Shown piece by piece: positions 7,879 through 15,800 of a stretch of DNA of 42,313 bases (position 1 is its first letter; the number at the start of each line of letters is the position of its first letter). The DNA lies in the IMG/VR virus record IMGVR_UViG_3300027739_000019, positions 1 to 42,313 of that record; one strand, written 5' to 3'. The position numbers were made by a program, and so were the translations under genes. Below the pieces are notes generated by a model. It did not search any database. It had not been told where the DNA came from and saw only the letters and a program-made list of their open reading frames with translations. Source of the DNA: a virus.

Positions 7879-8559
7879 CTAACTAACTGATGCACTGGTG
7901 CCAGCATAGCTAACACTATCATCATCGGTTGTATAGTTGGGTTTTACCCAAACAACGAAATCATCTTGAACGGATGTCAAGGCACCGCCAACGGTGAATC
8001 CATGATTTGTGGTATCAACTACAACAGTACCTGGTTTTGGTGTTCCATTATCGATCCAAGTCACTCGCTTAACATCGGTTGCTTTACCAATTTTGGTAAA
8101 TAACCCCAATTTAGCAGTTCCTCCGCCGATAACATAACCAATTTTACAGTCAACTGCGCCAGTTCCATATGAACCGACCACTGCTGAAACTGCTGTAATT
8201 TGGTCAAAAATTTTGGTACCAGCAACAGAAACTGTGCCTAGTTCGACACAGGCGTACTCTTCTGATATTACCTTTCCAAATTGATCTTTACCGGTAACGG
8301 TAGCAGTTGCTTTAGCAACAGTTCCCCCGGTTTCGGTGAAGGTAACTAAAAGATTACGAGGATAATCTGGATAACCCAAAGTGATTGTTCCGGTAGCTGA
8401 AGTGACTGACCCTAATGCACAGGCTGCCATGATAGCGTCAGTAGCACCACCAACTTTCAGGTATGTATATTGCTCGACCCTATCAACTTCAGTTGGTCTT
8501 ATTTTACCTCCTAAAGCTAGATATGGTTCGTGTTTACCTAATCCTACATTTATACCCAT
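7879..8559 (-). CDS. Capsid-region structural protein, GT-rich (226 aa)
   Basis: A beta-rich protein starting MGINVGLGKHEPYLALGG, with nine Gly-Thr pairs by hand count and a middle block TVTGKDQFGKVISEEYACVEL. It has no catalytic motif. Its place just downstream of the major capsid gene, and its length, suit a head decoration or head-completion protein. I choose ATG 8559 over TTG 8562, because AGGAAGGTG lies 7 bases upstream and the ATG overlaps the stop of the upstream 49-residue gene (TGATG). Confidence 0.6.
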   Translation of the reverse strand: MGINVGLGKHEPYLALGGKIRPTEVDRVEQYTYLKVGGATDAIMAACALGSVTSATGTITLGYPDYPRNLLVTFTETGGTVAKATATVTGKDQFGKVISEEYACVELGTVSVAGTKIFDQITAVSAVVGSYGTGAVDCKIGYVIGGGTAKLGLFTKIGKATDVKRVTWIDNGTPKPGTVVVDTTNHGFTVGGALTSVQDDFVVWVKPNYTTDDDSVSYAGTSASVS

Positions 8560-8708
8560 CAATTTTCACCTTCCTTTTTAAATTTTACTAATATATAACG
8601 TCTAATAACGAGGCGTTGTTTAGGGTTTAATCCCATTTTTCGGCAAATGTCAGAGAAGCTATACTGTTCCGCCCACTTTCTCTTGGCGTTTCGATTTCTT
8701 CTTGGCAT
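8559..8708 (-). CDS. Small basic protein (49 aa)
   Basis: A 49-codon frame runs from ATG 8708 (upstream AAGAGGTG) to TGA 8561-8559, which overlaps the next start as TGATG. The translation begins MPRRNRNAKRKWAEQYSF, followed by SDICRKMGLNPKQRLVIRRYILVK, which is strongly basic and helix-turn-helix-like. It overlaps the end of the 8659-9084 gene by 50 bases. Possibly nucleic-acid-binding; no family is recognised. Confidence 0.55.
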   Translation of the reverse strand: MPRRNRNAKRKWAEQYSFSDICRKMGLNPKQRLVIRRYILVKFKKEGEN

Positions 8709-9084
8709 TAGACACCTCTTTACCTACTATACTACCCTTGATATTTTTTACCATTCCACCTTCGATATAGATTGGAGTCGGGGTAGTAATAACATTTAAC
8801 TTTGATCGAAGCTCGTCAATGATGTCGGCTCCTCGAAGTTTAGCCAACATGCTCGGTCCGAAATATCTGTCAACGTCGTTATGTCTGTCTTGCTTAACAT
8901 GCTGTAAAAATGAAGCTACCGCCTCTGATCGTTCGCCGATTCCTTCTTGAAATGTCTTCATCTTTTTGGCTCGCATGGCTTCGTATTTAGCAATACTTCT
9001 TTCGATGACCAATCTGTTTCTTTTAGGTGAAAAATCGATGTCTGGTTTTTCGGGAATAAATCTCAAATCCCTCTTGTCTAACAT
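8659..9084 (-). CDS. Hypothetical capsid-block protein (141 aa)
   Basis: The product begins MLDKRDLRFIPEKPDIDFSPKRNRLVIERS, is helical and charged in the middle and ends in a Lys-rich tail (KKKSKRQEKVGG). The chosen start at 9084 shares its A with the last base of a tRNA-like CCA end. An in-frame extension to ATG 9207 would overlap the capsid gene and translate the tRNA-like element as ...RGSSNLPPFA, so it is unlikely to be native. No strong Shine-Dalgarno site is visible. Function unknown; a minor head or scaffold-associated protein is possible. Confidence 0.55.
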   Translation of the reverse strand: MLDKRDLRFIPEKPDIDFSPKRNRLVIERSIAKYEAMRAKKMKTFQEGIGERSEAVASFLQHVKQDRHNDVDRYFGPSMLAKLRGADIIDELRSKLNVITTPTPIYIEGGMVKNIKGSIVGKEVSNAKKKSKRQEKVGGTV

Positions 9085-9129
9085 GGCGAAGGGGGGGAGA
9101 TTCGAACTCCCCCTTACCCCTACCCCTTC
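9084..9129 (-). ncRNA. tRNA-like minihelix (acceptor stem + T arm + CCA)
   Basis: On the minus strand GAAGGGG (9129-9123) pairs perfectly with CCCCTTC (9094-9088). Between them are an 11-base connector and a canonical T arm, GGGAG-TTCGAAT-CTCCC (9111-9095). A discriminator G and CCA (9086-9084) follow. There is no D arm and no anticodon arm, so this is not a decoding tRNA. The shape is the known minimal substrate of RNase P and of CCA-handling enzymes. A tRNA-derived attachment-site relic is an alternative, but no integrase is present. Confidence 0.65.
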
Positions 9130-9133
9130 AAGT

Positions 9134-9167
9134 GTTGCTGTTTTTGCTGACCAAAGTAAACAGCAAC
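9134..9167 (-). other. 10-bp inverted repeat after the capsid gene
   Basis: GTTGCTGTTT and AAACAGCAAC form a perfect 10-bp stem with a 14-base loop, between the capsid stop codon (9179) and the tRNA-like element (9129). No U-tract follows, so it is a poor terminator and is more likely an mRNA-stabilising or processing hairpin. Confidence 0.55.
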
Positions 9168-9178
9168 CAAAACTTTGC

Positions 9179-10435
9179 TTAAGCAGTTTTCTGCATAAGA
9201 CGAGCATTAGCAGCCGGACATAGACACAAAAGATTTGTGTACCATGCCATCGTCGACTGATAAGTCAGATAGTCCGTAGTTCTTACCAATGACCCTGACG
9301 AGGGATTTTCCAGCCAATCCATTTCTGAAACTTGACATATAGTCAAAGAATCAAGATTGACAATCAAAACCTCACCATCCGGTACATCGTAGTCTAGGAA
9401 CACTCCAACCCTACCAGCACCTGCCGCAAACTCAAGACCTGTCCAGCCACCTAACAAATCGGATTCATTCACATTTCTGCGCATAGAAGTCAGTAAATCA
9501 CCGTACTTCTTATACAGAGTTTTGTTCGTGAAAATAGCGTATTTGTCACCCATAGCACCATATTCCTTGGCTGAAAGATAAACATCTTCCATCTTGGATA
9601 AGGTTAGGGATTCAGATACGGTACCGGTTTGAGGAGTCCAGCCAGTTGTCGTTCTTGCCACACCCGCATAGTTAGCGGTTGAGTCACTTAAAGCCATACC
9701 CAGACCATAAATATCAGAGGTACCGAATCCGCTACCACCACCATCGACGAAGCCGATAGCGTCATTAGCAGCATGAGCCGGGGAACCAGTAACAGTTATT
9801 GATCCAAGTGCAGTACCTACGCCATTAGAAACTGCAGCAACAGTACCCAAATCAGCACCGGCAGTACCGATGGCTAGAATTTGGCCGACTGCAATATATT
9901 TTGTAGGAGTGACATCACCGTTAACGGCGCCATACCGATTCAAAGCAGCCCCATCATCGATTGATGTATTGGGAAGTTTGACTGGAATGACGGAAGCGTT
10001 AGCAGAAGACGAAACTTGAGCGATAATACCCGAACCGTCCATAAAATACTGACGATTAACACTACGTGCATAGTCTGACGCTAGTGTTTGTGCTTGCCAG
10101 GTGAGTTGAGATTCAACGGCTCCCTTAGCAGTTTTGGTAGCTTTAATGGTTAAGTCGGAAATATCAAAGGTACCAGTCAAAATTCTGACTGGAACAGACG
10201 CTTGTCCGATAGACGCTTTACCAGAAATAAGTTTAGAAGAATCAGCCGCTAAGTTTGCAATTCCGCCATGACGACCTGAACGCACAGGGGCGTAAAAGTT
10301 ATCATTCATGAATGAAACTCCGGTATTTCTTTTGACTTGATCCAATAAAATTGTCTGTTTCGGAAAGTTATCTCTGATGTAAGGCATAATCACCTTTTGC
10401 AGAGCATTTGAAACATCGCTTAAAACAATAGGCAT
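9179..10435 (-). CDS. Major capsid protein (418 aa)
   Basis: The protein begins MPIVLSDVSNALQKVIMPYIRDNFPKQTILLDQVKRNTG and has a mid-region with YAPVRSGRHGGIANL. The later stretch SLTLSKMEDVYLSAKEYGAMGDKYAIFTN and the C-terminal LLCLCPAANARLMQKT fit an HK97-fold capsid protein of the phage family whose members start with an N-terminal helix and the TLxDQV...G pattern. It follows the scaffold gene and is preceded by a strong site (AAGGAGGTGAC). It should be the most abundant virion protein. Six Gly-Thr pairs are present by hand count. Confidence 0.8.
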   Translation of the reverse strand: MPIVLSDVSNALQKVIMPYIRDNFPKQTILLDQVKRNTGVSFMNDNFYAPVRSGRHGGIANLAADSSKLISGKASIGQASVPVRILTGTFDISDLTIKATKTAKGAVESQLTWQAQTLASDYARSVNRQYFMDGSGIIAQVSSSANASVIPVKLPNTSIDDGAALNRYGAVNGDVTPTKYIAVGQILAIGTAGADLGTVAAVSNGVGTALGSITVTGSPAHAANDAIGFVDGGGSGFGTSDIYGLGMALSDSTANYAGVARTTTGWTPQTGTVSESLTLSKMEDVYLSAKEYGAMGDKYAIFTNKTLYKKYGDLLTSMRRNVNESDLLGGWTGLEFAAGAGRVGVFLDYDVPDGEVLIVNLDSLTICQVSEMDWLENPSSGSLVRTTDYLTYQSTMAWYTNLLCLCPAANARLMQKTA

Positions 10436-10478
10436 AAAATAGTCACCTCCTTGAATAAATAATAACTAATAACCAAAC

Positions 10479-11189
10479 TTATTCACCCCTTTCAGGGTAT
10501 AACGCTTCACTTAAGGCTGCCCCCAAGTTAGCATTAGTTAATTTAACAGTAGAGGGTTCGTGATTTCTACTCGACCCCTCCTCTGTGTAGATACCTTTTT
10601 TCTTAGCAGCATTGAGTTGGGATTCCTTCCACTTGTCTAGCTGATCTTCGTACTTATCTTTATACGCCCTAAGTGGATTTCTGATCCCGGTTTCTTTCAT
10701 GTGTTCCAAGACTTCGCTGGTATCAAATTTAGGTCGACCATCATCGCCAGAGTATTCGCCTTCCAGGGTCTTACATTCTGCCAGCATTTCGTTTGCCTGT
10801 TGAATATTGGCTATCTTTTGAGATACATACGAATCGACATCATCAACCGTTAACAGTCCAAATTTTCTGGCTTGGGCTTTGGTTTGTCTGATAATTTCAT
10901 CCTCCGACAGTTCGTTTTGCGGTTTTAACGATGATTGTTGTTCCATCTGTATTTTTAACTGATCCCGTTCTTCTCTGATCTGCTTTAGTTCTTGGGTCGT
11001 CCTTGTAAATTCCGGCATTAACCGATCAAGTTTGGTGTTTTGCTTTTCTTCCACTTCTCTAGCCCATTTACCCTTGCTGACAATCTCTTTCAAATCTTCG
11101 GGGTCAAATTCTTCTTCGCCTATTTTAATCTTCTCCACAACTTGTTCCTCTGTGGAATCTAAGGGTTTGTCGTCAAAAAAGTCTGACAT
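10479..11189 (-). CDS. Capsid scaffolding protein (236 aa)
   Basis: A highly charged, acidic-to-helical protein: GEEEFDPEDLKEIVSKGKWAREVEEKQ at the N-terminus, a coiled-coil region (LMPEFTRTTQELKQIREERDQ, then EQQSSLKPQNELSEDE) and a Lys-rich, Asn-rich C-terminus (TNANLGAALSEALYPERGE). The composition, the length and the position directly upstream of the major capsid gene are those of a phage scaffold. No protease motif (Ser-His) is evident, so it is unlikely to include a maturation protease. A hairpin-capable inverted repeat lies in its 5' leader (CGGTT...AACCG at about 11205-11225). Confidence 0.75.
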   Translation of the reverse strand: MSDFFDDKPLDSTEEQVVEKIKIGEEEFDPEDLKEIVSKGKWAREVEEKQNTKLDRLMPEFTRTTQELKQIREERDQLKIQMEQQSSLKPQNELSEDEIIRQTKAQARKFGLLTVDDVDSYVSQKIANIQQANEMLAECKTLEGEYSGDDGRPKFDTSEVLEHMKETGIRNPLRAYKDKYEDQLDKWKESQLNAAKKKGIYTEEGSSRNHEPSTVKLTNANLGAALSEALYPERGE

Positions 11190-11270
11190 ATTTTTCTCCT
11201 ATTCGGTTTCTTATTAAGAACCGCAATTATTAATTAATTTGGTATAACATAACCAAAAAGTGATTTCGAC

Positions 11271-12344
11271 TTAACCCACACCCAATAATCCCATACGGGG
11301 GAGAAAAGTAGAGGCTGGTGGTGGTTCTGCACTTAGTGTCAACTTATTCCAGTAAGCAGTGTATCCTACCGAGTCATAAAAAAGATAATCTATTTGGGTC
11401 GTCCCACCGTTGTTGTTGTAGTAAGACCATTTAGCATTGACAATTGAATAGGTACCTGTTTCTAAAGTAACTGCCGAGTCCCAACTACTTCCATTCCATT
11501 TTTGGTAAACAATATCGTCTGTTGAATTTTCATAAAAGACATAAATATCAGTTCCATTAGCGACTATTGAGGGGACTGTTCCTGTTGCACCAGTATCACA
11601 AGCAGTAGTGCCGTTATAAACAATTATCGTATTATCACTATCCACTCCTGCTACCCAATAATTACCCGATGAGTCAATACAAATTGAGGTAGTAGAATTA
11701 GAAAGCATTGCTGTGTCTAGGTCTGTAAGAGTGAAAGAAGTAGCATTATTAGCGTTTCCAACTGCTCTGCCTAAATCACCATCTGTTCCATTTAGGTAGG
11801 AAATTACAGGAATGTTTGATGCGTTTATGGATATATTAGCATAAAGACAGTTTTTGCTACCTGAGTATCCCTCCACCTGAACAGCAGTATTCCAACTTCC
11901 ACCCACTTTATTTTTGTAATAAACAGTATCATAAGCTGTTTTTCCACCAGGGTTTCCACAAAAGGCAATGTGGGGAATATTATTTGAATCAACAGCAATA
12001 GACGAGCCTAAAACACCCCCACCATAACTATCCAAATCAACTACTGCACTAAAATTATCCGTTGAAGTATCAAAGGTGAAATACTGATATTTATATACAG
12101 CAGGAGCCGAACTTTTATAATAACGAGCAACACAATGTATTATTCCGCTTGAGTCTATTGCGATTGTTATAGTGCCAGTATAACCACCGTCAAAACTATC
12201 AACAGAGCTGAAACTTGAACCACCATCAGTTGATTTCCACATTTCAACTGTATAATCATTATTAATGACATAAATATTTCCACCTGAAGTCCGTACTATT
12301 TTCCTTTGGTTAGCAGTATTAAAATTTGCTATTGCTGTTGCCAT
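11271..12344 (-). CDS. Asp-box (sialidase-like) beta-propeller protein (357 aa)
   Basis: The protein has an Asp-box in MWKSTDGGSSF (pattern S-x-D-x-G) near residue 40, and repeated blade-like strands (IAIDSSGIIHCVARYY, IAVDSNNIPHIAFCG, ICIDSSGNYWVAGVD). The SS/SNN-x-P-H-I-A repeats indicate a six- or seven-bladed propeller. The C-terminus is short and Pro-rich (EPPPASTFLPRMGLLGVG). Its start overlaps the stop of the methyltransferase gene. A glycan-binding or depolymerising fibre is plausible. The Arg triad of true sialidases was not found, so catalysis is doubtful. Confidence 0.65.
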   Translation of the reverse strand: MATAIANFNTANQRKIVRTSGGNIYVINNDYTVEMWKSTDGGSSFSSVDSFDGGYTGTITIAIDSSGIIHCVARYYKSSAPAVYKYQYFTFDTSTDNFSAVVDLDSYGGGVLGSSIAVDSNNIPHIAFCGNPGGKTAYDTVYYKNKVGGSWNTAVQVEGYSGSKNCLYANISINASNIPVISYLNGTDGDLGRAVGNANNATSFTLTDLDTAMLSNSTTSICIDSSGNYWVAGVDSDNTIIVYNGTTACDTGATGTVPSIVANGTDIYVFYENSTDDIVYQKWNGSSWDSAVTLETGTYSIVNAKWSYYNNNGGTTQIDYLFYDSVGYTAYWNKLTLSAEPPPASTFLPRMGLLGVG

Positions 12345-12892
12345 GTATCTTCCTCCTCCCTCATAACTATTTGAATGTTAGGGAATAAAGTCTGCCATTC
12401 GGTCAGCGTCTTGACCGTATAAAGGTCTGCTACCGTTTCACTAAAATCCCGTCTTTCCAAAACAAAATATTGTTTAGCCTTTTTCCCCACGTCTTTGACA
12501 AATTGGGTTATTTCGGTGTCGGTCAGACACTCTAAAAACTCACACATAATAATCAAGTCATATTCCCCTACTTTTAGGGTTTTAACAAAACTTCTTGCGT
12601 CTTGTAGGGTTACATAGGGCGAATTGGCTACACTAACAGCGTATTCCGAAAAGTCTATTCCATAAGCGTTAGCACCCATTTCCCGAAGGTCGGCTACGGT
12701 AAACCCAAATCCACACCCTATATCTAAAACCTTTTTACCTGCTAAATTGTAGGTGTCAAATAATTTCTTGGCTCGGTCTTTAAAATACTCACCAGTACAG
12801 TTGGGATTATCGGCACAGACTCGATACCACCTGTGAAGCGGATAACCGCTTTTGTAGTATTCCTCGTTATAGTCGGAGGCTAATAGTGCCAT
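12329..12892 (-). CDS. SAM-dependent class I methyltransferase (187 aa)
   Basis: Motif I is clear (KKVLDIGCGFGFTVADL, near residue 50), followed by the acidic end of beta-2 (AYGIDFSEYAVSVAN) and a motif IV-like EYDLIIMCEFLECL. Target-recognition segments are absent, so it is not an obvious DNA methyltransferase, and similar short enzymes methylate sugars or small molecules. Its place next to the fibre gene and within a phage rich in sugar enzymes makes a glycan methyl-capping role plausible (inference). Confidence 0.75.
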   Translation of the reverse strand: MALLASDYNEEYYKSGYPLHRWYRVCADNPNCTGEYFKDRAKKLFDTYNLAGKKVLDIGCGFGFTVADLREMGANAYGIDFSEYAVSVANSPYVTLQDARSFVKTLKVGEYDLIIMCEFLECLTDTEITQFVKDVGKKAKQYFVLERRDFSETVADLYTVKTLTEWQTLFPNIQIVMREEEDTWQQQ

Positions 12893-15800
12893 TTATCCTT
12901 TCCAATAGTTAACCGCAAATGATGCTGTACCCGCTCCCGCAAGTTCCCAGCATATTTCCGAATTAGTTCCTGATTGGATTGGAAGTGAAAAGTCTCTCAT
13001 AATACCAGCGCTGGGGACAAAGTTACCCCTTGCTAATACCGAACCACCTGTCAGGGCTGTACCAAATCCAACATAACAATCTACCGTCCCCGTATGAACC
13101 ACTACCTGTAAACCTGAAACATAATGAGCTGTCCCCGCACCTGAAGCCGCTGACAGAGTTCCAAAAGCTGAACCTCCGGCGGTAGCGTAAGCCATAGCGG
13201 TTAAGATTTGAGTTACAGGAGCGTTCTTAACTGACACTGTTCCATTGGCGACATTAGTGACTGAAGTGATAGCTGCTAAAGTACCGGAAACTACGTTAGT
13301 GACTGAAGTGACCGCCGCTATTGTACCAGTAGCAAGATTAGCCACCACACCTACACCTGGCACCGTGCCAACTGAAGCTATCGTACCTGTTGTAATTGCC
13401 GCAATTGAGTTTATCGTTCCGGCTGAAATCGTTCTGACTGTGGTTGATGGGGTGATCGTACCAGCGGTGATTATCCCTATTGTCCCCCCGGCAACATTCG
13501 TCACACTGGCCACTACTCCTACTCCTGTAACCGTTCCCACTACCCCGGCACCGACTACCGTTCCGACAGAAGTGATAGTTCCAGCGTTAAGGTTACCCAC
13601 AATTCCCACCCCCGGCACCGTCCCAACACTATTTATCGTCCCTGCGGCAATGGCTGATAATAAATCAATTGTACCCCCGGTTAAATCGCCCATTGTCGTC
13701 ACCACTGTTCCGCCCGCTATATTTGTTATTTCTGAAATTGTCCCGATGGTTAAAGCACCTGACACTGGGACCGTGCCTTTGATCGCTACGGTTCCATCGG
13801 CTATATTTGATACTTCGGTTACAGTATCGATAGTTCCCGCAGTCAGCATATCAATCGTTCCAATGGCAAACGAACCTGTTACGGGTACGGTGCCTTTAAT
13901 AGCCACCGTCCCATCGGCAATATTACTTACTACATCAATCGTACCACCCGACAAGTCTCCCATAGTCGTAGTGACAGTTCCTACATTGATAGTACCTGAA
14001 GCAATATTTACATTTGGTAAAGCTGTTATCGTACCCCCAACCAAATTTCCAATCGAGGTTACGGCTGCTAATGTTCCTGAAACTATATTAGCTACTGAAG
14101 TTACTTTGGCGATAGTTCCATCAGCAAGGTTGCTAATAAGGTCTACCGTCCCCCCCGTGAGGTCACCCATTGTAGTCGTCACCGTACCTGCCGTCACTAC
14201 AATACTTCCCGTTGTTAGACTGGCAATTGAGCTGACTAAATCTATTGTGCCACCAGGTAAGTCAGGTAATGATTTCACTCCCACAGTCCCATCGGTAACG
14301 ATACCAATCGTTCCATTGGCTAAATTAGTGACACTATTAATGACTCCAATACCAGGGACGGTTCCAACCGAGGCAATCGTTCCCGTAGCAACGTTTACTT
14401 GTCCTAAACCACCAGTGTCAACTTTCCAAGCATAAGCTGTACCACCTGAAGTGGTACCACCTATTAATACAGGGTTACCGACTGCGGTGGCACCTGAAGC
14501 GCCAACACCATAAGCCCCTACCGAACCGCCATTATTAACCACCGTACCTGTGGCAATAGTACCCAATCCTACCACTACCGTTCCGGCGCTTATGGTTCTG
14601 ACCGTAGTAGACGGTGTTATCGTCCCAGCCGTAATTATGCCGATAGTACCTCCAACTAAATTACCAACTGAAGTAACTGATGTTATTGTTCCTGAATTTA
14701 AGTTTCCGACTATACCTACCCCTGGCACTGTTCCCACGCTTGTGATTGTCCCGGCTTTGAGCAAATCAATTGTGCCATTCTCCAAGACTAAAGAAGCGTC
14801 CATAGTTCCGGCAGTTACCACCACCGACCCACCGTTAATATTACCAATTACTCCAATTCCGGGGATAGTTCCTAAGCTGTTCAAAGTACCAGCAGCAATT
14901 AAGGAAATAAGATCAATCGTTCCCCCTGTTAAATCCCCCATAGTGGTTACAATTGTCCCACCAGCTATATTAGTTATTTCGGCGATAGTTCCACTAACTA
15001 TGTTTGTTACTGAATCAATTGTGCCAATAGCAAAACTTCCAGTTACCGGAACAGTCCCCTTGATAGCCACTGTTCCGTCAGCTATGTTACTTACCACATC
15101 GACTGTCCCACCTGTTAAATCTCCCATCGTTGTTGTAACTGTACCGGCGGTGACAACGACTGATCCACCATTTAAGTTTCCTATCACCCCTATTCCAGGG
15201 ATTGTCCCTACACTGGTTATTGTTCCCGCTGATATCATATCTATCGTTCCAATCGCAAATGATCCGGTGACTGGTACTGTCCCTTTTATGGCTACCGTAC
15301 CGTCAGCGATATTACTGACAACATCAACCGTTCCGCCACTAAGATCACCCATGGTGGTCACCACCGTTCCGACATTGATCGTTCCCGAAGCTATATTGAC
15401 ATTTGGAAGAGCAGTAATTGTTCCCCCAACCAAGTTTCCTATGGAAGCTACTGAAGCTAAAGTACCTGATACAACATTAGTAACCGAAGTTACTGCAGTT
15501 ACAGTTCCAGCCGCTAAATTAGCCACCGATGTCACCTTAGCAATAGTCCCATCAGCCACATTGGTAATAGCGTGAGCCGCTATTGTTCCCGTTGTGACGA
15601 CTATACTACCCCCGACAACATTACCGATTGAACCTATTCCTGGTACAGTTCCCACCGAAGCCACCGTGCCATTCGTCATTACTATACTTCCAGTTGTCAA
15701 TGACGACACAACCCCAACTGTCCCACCAGGGATGTTAGGTATCGTTAAAACATCTATTTGTTGATGGCCTGATGTATCGACCAAATTAGCATATACCGTT

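Noticed and set aside
9084-9180. Complete tRNA gene
   Set aside because: No D arm or anticodon arm can be drawn; the 5' acceptor match lies only 11 bases before the T stem.
9084-9207. Upstream extension of the 8659 gene to ATG 9207
   Set aside because: It would translate the tRNA-like element and overlap the capsid gene; a start at 9084 avoids both.
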